Source: Algibacter pectinivorans (GTDB lineage: Bacteria > Bacteroidota > Bacteroidia > Flavobacteriales > Flavobacteriaceae). From it: a stretch of 64,000 nucleotides of DNA. This document shows positions 52,089 through 62,055 of this stretch, piece by piece. The notes below the pieces were generated by a model. It was not told the DNA's origin and searched no databases. It saw nothing but the letters and a program-made list of their open reading frames with translations. The stretch spans positions 202,690 through 266,689 of the forward strand of contig NZ_FOMI01000002.1 in NCBI RefSeq assembly GCF_900112595.1, written 5' to 3'. Both the position numbers and the translations under genes were made by a program. The first letter of the stretch is position 1, and each line of letters begins with the position of its first letter.

Positions 52089-52694
52089 TTATTTTTGCGA
52101 ACGAAGTACCGGGTTTAGTTCATCGTCGTTGTACATTTTCATTTGCTTATACACTTTCATATACTTATCTCCTGCTTCAATATCGCTTAAAAGCGTATCA
52201 ATTGCTGTTGATAAATCTACCCGTTGTTCTAACAAAATATCTAGCTTTTTCTGGCAAGCTGCTTTGTGTTCCGCGGAAGCGTCATTACGAGTTGCTTCCT
52301 CATTCATGTGATATACTTTTAATGCCAAAATAGATAACCTATCGACTCCCCAAGCTGGACTTTCGGTATTTATAGTTGCGTCTGGTTTTACCGTTACGTC
52401 TTTATATTTTTCTAGAAAATAGCTGTCAATATATTCCACCATATCAGTTCTATCTTGGTTTGAAGCATCAATTTTACGTTTTAATGTTAATGCTGCAACA
52501 GGATCTATTTGCGGATCGCGAATAATGTCTTCATAATGCCATTGCACCGTATCTATCCAACATTTTCTGTATAGTAAATGCTCTAATAAATCGCTTTCTG
52601 GATAAGGGTTTTCAAAAGGTTGATCTACGGTATTAATAATATGGTATTTCTCAATGACGTCTTGAAAAATTTTGTTAGCTTTATTTGTAAACAT
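52089..52694 (-). CDS. DUF4254 protein
   Basis: A 201-residue soluble, mostly helical protein of the DUF4254 family (LYRKCWIDTVQWHYEDIIRD is the conserved core, with IDASNQDRTDMVEYIDSYFL and WGVDRLSILALKVYHM). It is usually next to GT9 genes in Bacteroidota, as here, and so probably takes part in lipopolysaccharide core assembly. No catalytic motif is evident. A hairpin element separates it from the GT9 gene. Confidence 0.83.
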   Translation of the reverse strand: MFTNKANKIFQDVIEKYHIINTVDQPFENPYPESDLLEHLLYRKCWIDTVQWHYEDIIRDPQIDPVAALTLKRKIDASNQDRTDMVEYIDSYFLEKYKDVTVKPDATINTESPAWGVDRLSILALKVYHMNEEATRNDASAEHKAACQKKLDILLEQRVDLSTAIDTLLSDIEAGDKYMKVYKQMKMYNDDELNPVLRSQK

Positions 52695-52829
52695 ATTTAG
52701 TAAATTTTATGCTGCGAAATTACGTAATTTATCTAAGATTCTTAAATTTAAAAAATCGCCAAAATGGGTTGTTATTAAAGTTTTAATTGTGTTTCATTAA
52801 CTTTACTATCAAAATCTAGATTTTCACTT

Positions 52830-53489
52830 ATGACAATTCATAATTTATCACTTACCAACTCGGTTTTAAACACCTTTATTTCTCAAATAAGGTCCATTGA
52901 TATTCAAAAGGATAGCATGCGTTTTAGAAGAAATATTGAGCGCATTGGAGAAATTTTGGGCTACGAAATGAGTAAAACTTTAAGTTTTAATACTGAAACA
53001 ATTGAAACACCTCTAGGGCAAAACAACATAGACCTACCAACCAACAATATTGTATTGTGTTCTATTTTACGAGCCGGTGTACCGCTGCACAACGGATTAC
53101 TTAATTATTTTGATAATGCTGAAAACGCTTTTATTTCGGCATACAGACACCACAAACACAACCCTGAAAGTTTTGAAATTATTGTAGAGTATTTAGCTTG
53201 CCCAAATTTAGAAGGTAAAACACTTATTCTTGCCGACCCTATGTTAGCTACAGGACAATCGATGTTAGCGACTTTTGAAGCTTTAAAGCCTTTTGGAACA
53301 CCTAAAGACATTCATTTAATTAGTGTTATTGGGGCGCAAGAAGGTGTAGATTTTGTATCGCAACATTTTGATAAAAACACACATTTATGGATTGCTACTG
53401 TTGATGACACCTTAAACGACAAAGGTTACATTGTTCCTGGACTTGGAGACGCTGGCGATTTAGCTTTTGGCGAAAAACTACAGCAATAG
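52830..53489 (+). CDS. upp: uracil phosphoribosyltransferase
   Basis: Upp makes UMP from uracil and PRPP in pyrimidine salvage. The 219-residue protein shows CSILRAGVPLHNGLL, the PRPP loop ADPMLATGQSMLATF, and the uracil-binding tail GLGDAGDLAFG. Its end overlaps the convergent DUF6427 gene by 12 bases. N-terminal part (HNLSLTNSVLNTFISQIR) is typical. TAACTTTA upstream is a weak -7 candidate. Confidence 0.95.
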   Translation: MTIHNLSLTNSVLNTFISQIRSIDIQKDSMRFRRNIERIGEILGYEMSKTLSFNTETIETPLGQNNIDLPTNNIVLCSILRAGVPLHNGLLNYFDNAENAFISAYRHHKHNPESFEIIVEYLACPNLEGKTLILADPMLATGQSMLATFEALKPFGTPKDIHLISVIGAQEGVDFVSQHFDKNTHLWIATVDDTLNDKGYIVPGLGDAGDLAFGEKLQQ

Positions 53490-54401
53490 CAGGACAAAAG
53501 GAAGCACAATTAACACACCTAAAAAGAGTTCCTTAAACCATTTGTCGGGTATAATTTCTATATAATTGGCTATTATTACCGCCAAAGGTGCAAACAAAAA
53601 TAAAAACTCGCTCCCATTTTTTTCTGGAGCTATTATTACTACAATAAACCCTATTATTGCAGCTAAAATGATGGTTTTAAACGATACCCTAAATGCTTTT
53701 TTCTGCTTTTTTATATTGCTTAAATAAAACACAGAAGACCATATACCAAAGGATAGCAAGACTGTAATAGCAATTAAATATGACGCAGAATTATAATTAC
53801 TAAAATCGTAACTTATTTCTGGAGACCAGTTAATGAGGTAAAAATAATTATCGAACAACACTATTGATGCACTACAACTAATAACCAAAACGGTAAGCAC
53901 CCCCAAAAACGGGATTAACCAATGCCGAATATTATTATCGGTATATAGCACAAGTGACAGCAATATTATTGGAAAAAACAGAATAGACCAGAAATAAAAA
54001 AGCGCAGCTATTGCAATCCAAAATGCGGCATCAAAAAGTTTTTTCTTAATATTTCTAGGCGAACGCATACTCACTATGCGTCTTAACCCAAGTAAAACAA
54101 AAAAGTTTGAAAATAAAATATTACTGCTATTTGTTGTTTGCGTTATAAATAACAAAAAGAGACTAAACAAAAGGACTTCGTAACTGTTTCTGTTTGTTAA
54201 TTGGTTTTTGTTAGTAATAAAATTTAAGAGCAAAATACAGGCATATACCACACAAATTAGTAGCGTTTGTTTTAATATATAACTACCGTTTAATGCATCG
54301 TTTACGGTGTAAAGTCTAGCATTTACAAAAGCTAAAAGCACTATAAAAAAAACAACAACAAAATATATTGGTTTAGATTTATTAAAAAAGCTTGTAATCA
54401 T
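53478..54401 (-). CDS. DUF6427 family membrane protein
   Basis: A 307-residue integral membrane protein with about eight to ten helices (YFVVVFFIVLLAFVNARLY, YACILLLNFITN, AAFWIAIAALFYFWSILFF, LIVLPFVLLLL at the end). I match it to DUF6427 from memory and from its position between upp and the small DUF6341-like gene, an order seen in other flavobacteria. No function is known. It is divergent from the next gene; a strong promoter for that neighbour begins inside the start region of this one. Confidence 0.75.
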   Translation of the reverse strand: MITSFFNKSKPIYFVVVFFIVLLAFVNARLYTVNDALNGSYILKQTLLICVVYACILLLNFITNKNQLTNRNSYEVLLFSLFLLFITQTTNSSNILFSNFFVLLGLRRIVSMRSPRNIKKKLFDAAFWIAIAALFYFWSILFFPIILLSLVLYTDNNIRHWLIPFLGVLTVLVISCSASIVLFDNYFYLINWSPEISYDFSNYNSASYLIAITVLLSFGIWSSVFYLSNIKKQKKAFRVSFKTIILAAIIGFIVVIIAPEKNGSEFLFLFAPLAVIIANYIEIIPDKWFKELFLGVLIVLPFVLLLL

Positions 54402-54421
54402 TAACTGTTTTTGTATTTTTG
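54392..54421 (+). promoter_or_regulatory. promoter of the small membrane protein gene
   Basis: TTG at 54392-54394, 19-base spacer, TATTTTTG at 54414-54421. The -33 element lies within the first codons of the divergent DUF6427 gene. Confidence 0.6.
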
Positions 54422-54474
54422 CTACGTAAATATACTAACTAAAAAATGGTTGGTAAATAATAAACAAACACAAA

Positions 54475-54702
54475 ATGAAAGATTTCTTTAACGCAATACA
54501 AGATTTATTTGTTAATGTTCTTTTTGCTCCTATGGATGCTATAAGAGCATTAGAACTAGAAAATTGGTTTGCTGCAAATACAATTTCTTGGATTTTTATT
54601 ATTATTTGTATTGTAGCTATGGTTTACTGGATGTTACAACTTAAAATATTTAGTGACAACAATGAAGAAGATAAAAGTATATCTTCTCATTCTTTCCTAT
54701 AA
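54475..54702 (+). CDS. small single-helix membrane protein (DUF6341-like)
   Basis: A 75-residue protein with an amphipathic N-terminus (MKDFFNAIQDLFVNVLFAPM), one clear transmembrane helix (ISWIFIIICIVAMVYWML) and an acidic C-terminus. I associate it with DUF6341, found beside purD in flavobacteria. Its last six bases overlap the convergent purD stop. The good promoter upstream supports it being a real gene despite the size. Confidence 0.72.
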   Translation: MKDFFNAIQDLFVNVLFAPMDAIRALELENWFAANTISWIFIIICIVAMVYWMLQLKIFSDNNEEDKSISSHSFL

Positions 54703-55968
54703 ATCGAATCCAATATCTTTACGATAATACATCTTATCAAAATGTAGTTTTTCTATACTTTGGTAAGATTTTTTTATGGCCTCTTGGTATGTGTTACCAT
54801 ACGAGGTTATAGCCATTACACGCCCACCAGAAGTTACTATTTTTCCATCTTTAATTTGCGCTCCTGCATGAAATGGAATAGAATCTTCTATAGTTTCTAC
54901 CCCTGTAATTTCCTTGCCTTTTTCGTAAGCTTCAGGATAACCACCAGATACCGTCATTATTGTTGTGGCAGCACGCTCATCAATTTCAATGTCAATGTTG
55001 TTTAAAGTACCATGAGCCATGGCTTGTAAAATATCAACAAAATCATTTTTTAATCGTGGTAAAACAACTTCGGTTTCTGGGTCGCCCATACGTACATTGT
55101 ACTCAATAACTTTAGGGTCGTCTCCAACTTTTATAAGTCCTATAAACACAAAACCAACATAAGGCAATTTATCCTTTTTAAAACCAGCAATTGTAGGTTT
55201 TACAATGCGCTCTTCAATTTTATTAAGAAACTCATCGGTAGCAAAAGGTACCGGAGAAACAGCTCCCATACCACCAGTATTTAATCCTGTATCGCCTTCG
55301 CCAATACGCTTATAATCTTTAGCTGTTGGTAAAATTTTATAATGCTCGCCATCGGTTAACACAAAACAACTTAACTCGATACCATCTAAAAACTCTTCAA
55401 TAACTACTTTTGTGCTTGCCTCACCAAATTTGGCATCAACAAGCATACTTTTTAATTCAGCTTTAGCTTCATTAATATCATTTAAAATAACAACACCTTT
55501 ACCTGCTGCTAATCCATCGGCCTTTAAAACATAAGGCGCATTTAAAGTCTCTAAAAATGCATAACCCTTTTCAACGGTTTCTTTAGTAAAACTTTCGTAA
55601 GCTGCAGTTGGTATATTATGGCGATATAAAAACTCTTTTGCAAACTCTTTACTTCCTTCTAACTCGGCAGCAGCCTTTTGTGGTCCAATAACAGAAACAT
55701 GTTTAATGGCATCATCGTTTAAAAAGAAATCATGAACACCTTGCACTAGCGGGTCTTCTGGCCCAACAACCACTAAATCTATATGATTACTAAGAACTAG
55801 TTCCTTTATAGCCGGAAAATCTGTTACACCAATATTTACGTTTGTTGCTATTTCATTAGTCCCAGAATTTCCTGGTGCTACAAATAGTTTATCGCATTTT
55901 GGACTTTGAGCAATTTTCCAAGCAAATGTATGTTCTCTTCCTCCAGAACCAAGTATTAATATATTCAT
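54697..55968 (-). CDS. purD: phosphoribosylamine--glycine ligase
   Basis: PurD makes glycinamide ribonucleotide, the second step of purine synthesis. The 423-residue ATP-grasp protein has the N-domain LILGSGGREHTFAWKIAQS, the ATP-grasp segment YVLKADGLAAGKGVVIL, DYKRIGEGDTGLNTGGMGAV and VIEYNVRMGDPETEVVLP. It is complete. Other pur genes are absent here. It is transcribed away from the polysaccharide cluster. Confidence 0.96.
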   Translation of the reverse strand: MNILILGSGGREHTFAWKIAQSPKCDKLFVAPGNSGTNEIATNVNIGVTDFPAIKELVLSNHIDLVVVGPEDPLVQGVHDFFLNDDAIKHVSVIGPQKAAAELEGSKEFAKEFLYRHNIPTAAYESFTKETVEKGYAFLETLNAPYVLKADGLAAGKGVVILNDINEAKAELKSMLVDAKFGEASTKVVIEEFLDGIELSCFVLTDGEHYKILPTAKDYKRIGEGDTGLNTGGMGAVSPVPFATDEFLNKIEERIVKPTIAGFKKDKLPYVGFVFIGLIKVGDDPKVIEYNVRMGDPETEVVLPRLKNDFVDILQAMAHGTLNNIDIEIDERAATTIMTVSGGYPEAYEKGKEITGVETIEDSIPFHAGAQIKDGKIVTSGGRVMAITSYGNTYQEAIKKSYQSIEKLHFDKMYYRKDIGFDL

Positions 55969-56146
55969 AATATAAGTTGTTTGCGCAAAAATAAAATTAA
56001 TGCTTCTATTTCACGAATATTTTTTATTTACTTTACATAAAATTCTAACTTTAAATAATTGTGTTGCTAAAAGTGTACTTCGCTAAAGCATTTATAATTA
56101 TTTTTGACTTTCGGGCATTATTAAATAATTCGGTATTCTTTTTAAC

Positions 56147-57466
56147 TTGAATGTATTCGACTTTTCATTACAATTAAATGGCTTTCCTATAAAGGAGGCT
56201 AAACATGTATTAAAATCAATTCAAGATATAAACGAAAAAGATTATGCGGCACATATTGAGAGTAAAAAGCAAGATATAGTTACATTTCACCTTAAAAACA
56301 ACCCGTATTATAGGTCGTTTATAAAAGATACAGACACCTCTAATTGGAACAACATTCCTGTTTTAACAAAACAAGATTTACAACAACCTTTAGAGGACCG
56401 ACTTACAAAGCATTATACCAAGTTTGATATTTATATTAATAAAACATCAGGGTCGTCTGGAACGCCTTTTGTTTTTGCTAAAGATAAATTTAGTCATGCC
56501 TTAACTTGGGCTATTATTCAAAACCGTTTTGGTTGGTATAATTTAGATTTTAACACCTCTAAACAAGCTCGTTTTTATGGTATTCCTTTAGATAAAAAAG
56601 GGTATTACAAAGAACGTTTTAAGGATAAACTTAGTAGTAGATTTCGGTTTTCGGTATTCGATTTAAGCGAGTCGGCTTTCGAAAAACACCTTCAAAAATT
56701 TAAAAAAACCCCTTTCGAATATCTTAATGGGTATACAAGTTCAATTGTGCAATTTGCCAAATTTCTTAAACTTAAAAACCTGGTTTTAAAAACCATTTGC
56801 CCAACATTAAAAGTCTGTGTTGTTACCTCCGAAATGTTATTTGAAGACGATAGAAAACTCATGGAAACTCAATTTGGAGTGCCAATAATTAACGAATATG
56901 GCGCTTCGGAACTAGATTTAATTGCCTTTGAAAACCCCAACGGAAACTGGCAAGTTAATAGCGAATCTCTTTATGTTGAAATTCTTGATGATAATAATTC
57001 TGTTTTGCCTTACGGCGAAGAAGGCCGCATTGTAATAACATCGCTTTACAATAAAGCACACCCATTTATTAGATATGATATTGGCGATGTTGGGATCCTA
57101 TCAAAAAACAGCACGACTAAAACACCTATTCTTGAAAAACTAGTAGGGCGAACAAATGATATTGCTATTTTAGCAAGCGGAAAAAAGGCCGCTGGATTAA
57201 CATTTTATTACATTACAAAAAGTATTATTGAAGATGATGGCAATGTAAAAGAGTTTATAATTGAACAACATAAACTTAATTCTTTTAAGATTCTTTATGT
57301 AAGCTCCAAACCCCTTTTGGAAGAAAAAATTAAAATGATAACCACCCAAATGGAAAATTACCTTGAAAAAGGACTCCATTTAACCTTTGAAAGGCAAGAT
57401 CAATTAGTTAGATCAAAAAGTGGTAAATTGAAGCAGTTTACATCCTACTTAAACCAAAATATATGA
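56147..57466 (+). CDS. PaaK/CapK-like adenylate-forming enzyme of polysaccharide cluster
   Basis: A 439-residue protein of the phenylacetate-CoA ligase family. The nucleotide-binding loop is NKTSGSSGTPFVFAKD, followed by VVTSEMLFEDD, INEYGASELDLIAFE and RYDIGDVGIL. Such CapK-like members occur in capsule clusters and may activate or transfer acyl groups onto sugars. The start appears to be TTG (56147), since no ATG is near and an upstream TAA closes the frame. It overlaps wecB by four bases (ATGA). Substrate unknown. Confidence 0.82.
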   Translation: MNVFDFSLQLNGFPIKEAKHVLKSIQDINEKDYAAHIESKKQDIVTFHLKNNPYYRSFIKDTDTSNWNNIPVLTKQDLQQPLEDRLTKHYTKFDIYINKTSGSSGTPFVFAKDKFSHALTWAIIQNRFGWYNLDFNTSKQARFYGIPLDKKGYYKERFKDKLSSRFRFSVFDLSESAFEKHLQKFKKTPFEYLNGYTSSIVQFAKFLKLKNLVLKTICPTLKVCVVTSEMLFEDDRKLMETQFGVPIINEYGASELDLIAFENPNGNWQVNSESLYVEILDDNNSVLPYGEEGRIVITSLYNKAHPFIRYDIGDVGILSKNSTTKTPILEKLVGRTNDIAILASGKKAAGLTFYYITKSIIEDDGNVKEFIIEQHKLNSFKILYVSSKPLLEEKIKMITTQMENYLEKGLHLTFERQDQLVRSKSGKLKQFTSYLNQNI

Positions 57467-58548
57467 ATGTTACTATAGTTGCAGGTGCCAGACCAAACTT
57501 TATGAAAATCGCGCCTATTATTGAAGCTATTAAAAACAAGAAAAATAAAGGCTTTAATATTAATTATAGACTTGTACATACGGGGCAACATTACGATAAA
57601 AACTTAAGTGGCACCTTTTTTGAAGAATTAAACATACCGCTACCCGACAGTAATTTAGAAGTAAAAAGCGGTACTCAAGCAGAACAAACTGCAGCCATAA
57701 TGATTGGTTTTGAAAACGAACTCGTGGTAAACAAGTGCGATTTAGTAATGGTTGTTGGCGATGTTACCTCAACTATGGCTTGTACAATAGTTGCTAAAAA
57801 AGCAGGCATTAAAGTAGCCCATGTTGAGGCAGGAATTCGGTCGGGGGATATGCTAATGCCCGAAGAAATTAATAGAATTGTTACTGATAGTTTAACCGAT
57901 TATTTTTTTACAACGTCCACTTATGCGAATAAAAACCTAAGCGCATTAGGTGTTCCAGACTCCAAAGTGTTTTTTGTTGGAAACGTTATGATTGATACGC
58001 TGTTAAAAAATAAGAGTAGATTTACAAAACCAAACCTTTGGGATGAATTTAATTTATCTGAAAAGAAGTATATGGTTATGACGCTTCATAGACCTAGCAA
58101 TGTTGATGAAGAACGGCAATTAAAAAGGCTAATTACACAAATTGTAACTTTAGGAAAAGATTATCCTATTATTTTCCCGGTGCACCCTAGAACTAAAAAG
58201 CTTTTAAGCAATCTTAATTTAAAGTTTAATAACTTGCACTATGTAAATCCATTAGGGTATTTAGAATTTAATTATTTGGTTAAAAATGCTATGGCGGTTA
58301 TAACAGATTCTGGCGGTATTACCGAAGAAACCACTGTTATGAATGTGCCGTGTATAACTTTGCGAGATAGCACGGAACGCCCAGAAACTTGCGATATTGG
58401 AACAAATATTTTAGTTGGTAGCGACCCAAAAGAAATAAAAAATGCTTTTAATATTCTATTCTCTGGAACATGGAAACAAGGCGTAACCCCCGATTTATGG
58501 GATGGTAATGCCGCAAAGCGCATAGTGCACCATCTAGTATCAATTTAA
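57463..58548 (+). CDS. wecB: UDP-N-acetylglucosamine 2-epimerase (non-hydrolysing)
   Basis: Interconverts UDP-GlcNAc and UDP-ManNAc. The 361-residue GT-B fold enzyme has VAGARPNFMKIAPIIEAI, HTGQHYD, VVGDVTSTMACTIVAKK, VEAGIRSGDMLMPEEINR and ITDSGGITEETTVMNVPCIT, all hallmark segments. No wecC dehydrogenase is visible in the window, so UDP-ManNAc may be used directly. It is translationally linked to the CapK-like gene and 7 bases ahead of a GT4 gene. Confidence 0.94.
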   Translation: MNVTIVAGARPNFMKIAPIIEAIKNKKNKGFNINYRLVHTGQHYDKNLSGTFFEELNIPLPDSNLEVKSGTQAEQTAAIMIGFENELVVNKCDLVMVVGDVTSTMACTIVAKKAGIKVAHVEAGIRSGDMLMPEEINRIVTDSLTDYFFTTSTYANKNLSALGVPDSKVFFVGNVMIDTLLKNKSRFTKPNLWDEFNLSEKKYMVMTLHRPSNVDEERQLKRLITQIVTLGKDYPIIFPVHPRTKKLLSNLNLKFNNLHYVNPLGYLEFNYLVKNAMAVITDSGGITEETTVMNVPCITLRDSTERPETCDIGTNILVGSDPKEIKNAFNILFSGTWKQGVTPDLWDGNAAKRIVHHLVSI

Positions 58549-58555
58549 AGCTGAG

Positions 58556-59719
58556 ATGAAAGACCTACTTATCATAACAAACTATTATCCTCCAGAAACG
58601 GGAGCTGCATCAAATCGTATCTTTCATTTATCTCAAGGCTTACAAAAATACAATTTTAATGTATCCGTTTTAACACCCTTACCAAATTACCCTAAAGGCA
58701 GGGTGTTTGAGGGCTATAGGGGCCGATTTAAGCAGACTTCTATTGAAAACGATATAACCATCCATAGACTGTGGATTTACGCTAGTAACTCTAAAAACAA
58801 ACTACTGCGCCTTATAGCCATGTTATCTTATAGCTTAAGTTTGATTTGGTTTTTTATTTGGAACAAAATTCCTAAAACGGTAATTATACAGTCGCCACCT
58901 TTACTTGTGGCTTTTACATCTGTTCTATTTTTACGCTCTAAAAAAAGAAAACTCATTTTAAATGTTAGCGATTTATGGCCACTTGCTGCATTAGAGTTAG
59001 GTGCCTTAAAAAAGAACTTTGGCTATAAAATACTAGAAAAAATAGAGCGTTTTAATTATAGACATGCCGACTTAATTCTAGGACAAAGTGATGAGATACT
59101 AGCTCATGTAAGCTCTATATACAAACATAAAAACAGCTTACTATACCGCAACTACCCCTATTTTAAAGCACCTTTACCAACTTACAAAACACAAACTTCA
59201 GATAAACTAAAAATAGTATATGCGGGCTTACTAGGTATTGCCCAAGGTATTTTAAAGCTATGTAAAGAACTTGACTACTCTAAAATTCAATTTCATATTT
59301 ATGGCGCCGGAGCGGAACAACTTGCCATTCAATACTTAATAAAAAACAACACAGAACTTGATATTATTTATCATGGCGAAGTTTCTAGGCAAAAACTGCA
59401 TAGCGTTTTAACGCAATACGACGTAACCATAATTCCCTTACTTAATAGAATTTATGGTTCAGTACCGTCTAAAATATTTGAATATGCACGCTTAGGAATG
59501 CCTATGCTTTATTTTGGTGGAGGTGAAGGTGAAACTGTAATTAATAAATATGAACTTGGTTGGGTAGCTAACGCTAGTGATTATACTGAGTTAAATACAG
59601 TAATATCGAATTTAGATAAAACCAAATTAGCTCTAGAAAACAGAATTAAAATACAAAAGACAGCCTTAAACTGTTTTGATTTTAATAAACAGTTAAAACA
59701 ATTAATTGAAATTATTTAG
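58556..59719 (+). CDS. glycosyltransferase family 4 (WbuB-like)
   Basis: A 387-residue GT-B glycosyltransferase. The N-domain start ITNYYPPETGAASNRIFHLS and VSVLTPLPNYPKGRVFEGYR are typical of the WbuB group that transfers deoxyamino sugars in O-antigen synthesis. The C-domain has VYAGLLGIAQGI, HGEVSRQKLHSVLTQYDVTI and SVPSKIFEYARLGMPML (donor site). Likely uses a nucleotide sugar made nearby. Its end overlaps the convergent sugar transferase by four bases. Confidence 0.9.
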   Translation: MKDLLIITNYYPPETGAASNRIFHLSQGLQKYNFNVSVLTPLPNYPKGRVFEGYRGRFKQTSIENDITIHRLWIYASNSKNKLLRLIAMLSYSLSLIWFFIWNKIPKTVIIQSPPLLVAFTSVLFLRSKKRKLILNVSDLWPLAALELGALKKNFGYKILEKIERFNYRHADLILGQSDEILAHVSSIYKHKNSLLYRNYPYFKAPLPTYKTQTSDKLKIVYAGLLGIAQGILKLCKELDYSKIQFHIYGAGAEQLAIQYLIKNNTELDIIYHGEVSRQKLHSVLTQYDVTIIPLLNRIYGSVPSKIFEYARLGMPMLYFGGGEGETVINKYELGWVANASDYTELNTVISNLDKTKLALENRIKIQKTALNCFDFNKQLKQLIEII

Positions 59720-61068
59720 TAAGCTTTCTCTTCGCCTTTAATAGCGTTGGTAAATGTTTGGATAGCGATTTTAATATCTAATAACAACGACCAGTTTTCA
59801 ATATAAAAGATATCGTACTTTACACGGTTAATAATATCTTTATCCGTCTCTATCTCACCTCTAAACCCACTAACTTGAGCCAAACCTGTAATACCCGGTT
59901 TTACAAAATGACGCACCATAAACTTATCTATACGTTGTGCGTACATATTGGTATGACTTACCATGTGTGGTCTTGGTCCAACAACCGACATATCACCAAA
60001 TAACACATTAAAAAATTGAGGTAATTCATCTATACTTGTTTTTCTAATAAAGGCTCCCATTTTGGTAATTCTTAAATCACCTTTAGTTGCTTGAGATAAA
60101 TGTGCATTCTTATTAGGCGTCATAGACCTAAACTTATAACAATCAAACTCTTTGTAATTAAAACCATTTCTAGACTGTTTAAAAAACACAGGCCCTTTAG
60201 ATTCTAACTTAATTAATAAAGCTATAATTGGTGTTAACCACGATAGTACAAAAACGATAATGAACAACGAAAACAAAATATCAAAAAGCCTTTTAACAAT
60301 CTTATTTACAGATTCTTGAAGTGGTATGGCGCGAAGAGACAAAATTGGTATATAATCATAGTACTCATACTTGAGTTTTTTAGAATATATCTCTTTATTA
60401 TCTGGTATAAACTTAAGTTCTCGTAAATTATTATCAGCAAAATCAATTAACCTATTAATTTGCTTATTAGATAATTCTGAAACAGAAAAATAAATTTCAT
60501 CAATACTATTCTCTATTATATAATTAAAGCAATTATCTAAAGAGAAGTCTTTATCCTTAACACTAAATTTAGCTTTAAACTTATACCCATAATCTAACCT
60601 CGTATTAAATGTTTTAATAAGTTGTCTAGCTTTATCATTACTTCCAATTACAATAACCTTTCTATTATTACCTCTTAAAACTGTTCTATATTTTTTTAAC
60701 AGAAAAGTGGCAAAAAATTTAAATATAGAAATTAATAAAAAAACACATAATAAATAGTTTCCTAAAGCTAACCGACTAACATTTGGTTGTTTAAAAAACC
60801 CAATAAATGCGTAAAGTACTATAGTAAAAAGTATTATTTGCTTAAATAAAAGTGGAACGATTTGAATTATGCGAGTATGTCTTTGCACTTCATAAAAATG
60901 ATTTTTAAGCGCAAGTATAACCCATGAAGCTGAAATGTACAAACAAAAAATATAAGTGTCTTTTATATTTATATCATAATAAAAAACAGTCATATTTATT
61001 ATGACTAAATCTACAAAACCAAATAAAGGCTTAATTAGGCTAGAATATCTTCCTTTTTTATAATCCAC
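59716..61068 (-). CDS. polyprenyl-phosphate sugar-1-phosphate transferase (WcaJ/WbaP type)
   Basis: The initiating enzyme that places a sugar-1-phosphate on undecaprenyl phosphate. The 450-residue protein has four N-terminal helices, a cytosolic CoA-binding-like domain (about 135-240, KVIVIGSNDKARQLI), a fifth helix (LFDILFSLFIIVFVLSWLTP) and the catalytic domain with FKQSRNGFNYKEFDCYKFRS, TSIDELPQFFNVLFGDMSVV, GPRPHMV and PGITGLAQVSGFRG. The start is GTG, directly after the UXS stop. Sugar identity cannot be read. Confidence 0.92.
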   Translation of the reverse strand: MDYKKGRYSSLIKPLFGFVDLVIINMTVFYYDINIKDTYIFCLYISASWVILALKNHFYEVQRHTRIIQIVPLLFKQIILFTIVLYAFIGFFKQPNVSRLALGNYLLCVFLLISIFKFFATFLLKKYRTVLRGNNRKVIVIGSNDKARQLIKTFNTRLDYGYKFKAKFSVKDKDFSLDNCFNYIIENSIDEIYFSVSELSNKQINRLIDFADNNLRELKFIPDNKEIYSKKLKYEYYDYIPILSLRAIPLQESVNKIVKRLFDILFSLFIIVFVLSWLTPIIALLIKLESKGPVFFKQSRNGFNYKEFDCYKFRSMTPNKNAHLSQATKGDLRITKMGAFIRKTSIDELPQFFNVLFGDMSVVGPRPHMVSHTNMYAQRIDKFMVRHFVKPGITGLAQVSGFRGEIETDKDIINRVKYDIFYIENWSLLLDIKIAIQTFTNAIKGEEKAY

Positions 61069-62055
61069 TTATTTTTTTATATGTTCTTTAAAATTTTTAT
61101 GTTCGCTCTTAAATAGCTCTTCTTGGGATAAAGACTTAAAATATTCAAAAGTTATTTTCATGCCTTCACCTCTATTAACTTTAGGTTCCCAATTTAGTAC
61201 TTTTTTTGCTAATGTAATATCAGGTTGTCTTTGCAAAGGATCATCTTGGGGTAAATTTTTATAAATAACTTTTTGTTTTGTTCCGGTAAGCGATATTATC
61301 TCCTCTGCGAAGTCTTTTATTGTAATTTCGTTTGGGTTACCAATATTTACTGGATTTGAATAATCGCTTAATAATAGTCTGTAAATTCCTTCTACTTGAT
61401 CGTCTACATAACAAAAAGATCGTGTTTGAAGTCCATCTCCAAAAACAGTTAAATTCTCTCCTCTTAGGGCTTGTCCTAAAAAAGCTGGAATAACGCGTCC
61501 GTCATTTAGGCGCATTCTAGGGCCATAAGTGTTAAATATACGTGCAATTCGTGTTTCTAAACCATGAAATCTATGGTATGCCATAGTTATAGATTCTTGA
61601 AAGCGTTTGGCTTCATCATAAACTCCTCTTGGCCCAATAGTATTAACGTTTCCGTAATAATCTTCTGTTTGTGGGTGTACTAAGGGGTCTCCATAAACTT
61701 CGGATGTTGAAGCAATAAGCATACGTGCTTTTTTAGCTTTGGCTAACCCTAAAAGATTATGTGTACCCAAAGCACCAACTTTTAAAGTTTGAATTGGTAT
61801 TTTTAAATAATCGATTGGGCTTGCGGGTGATGCAAAATGTAAAATGTAATCTAAATTAGCTTCTATGTTTATAAAATTTGTTACATCATGTTTTACAAGT
61901 TGAAAATTTGATAATTGCAATAAATGCTCAATGTTTTTTTTATCTCCGGTAATAAAATTATCCATTCCAATAACATAAAAACCTTCTTTAATAAATCGAT
62001 CACAGAGGTGCGATCCTAAAAAGCCTGCTGCTCCAGTTATTAGTATTTTTTTCAT
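61069..62055 (-). CDS. UDP-glucuronate decarboxylase-like SDR (UXS)
   Basis: An extended short-chain dehydrogenase that would turn UDP-glucuronate into UDP-xylose. The 328-residue protein has the NAD loop [55 protein letters not shown], the catalytic YxxxK as YDEAK, and [20 protein letters not shown]: all characteristic of UXS. No UDP-glucose dehydrogenase is present here. Its start overlaps the polymerase stop by four bases. Confidence 0.9.
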   Translation of the reverse strand: MKKILITGAAGFLGSHLCDRFIKEGFYVIGMDNFITGDKKNIEHLLQLSNFQLVKHDVTNFINIEANLDYILHFASPASPIDYLKIPIQTLKVGALGTHNLLGLAKAKKARMLIASTSEVYGDPLVHPQTEDYYGNVNTIGPRGVYDEAKRFQESITMAYHRFHGLETRIARIFNTYGPRMRLNDGRVIPAFLGQALRGENLTVFGDGLQTRSFCYVDDQVEGIYRLLLSDYSNPVNIGNPNEITIKDFAEEIISLTGTKQKVIYKNLPQDDPLQRQPDITLAKKVLNWEPKVNRGEGMKITFEYFKSLSQEELFKSEHKNFKEHIKK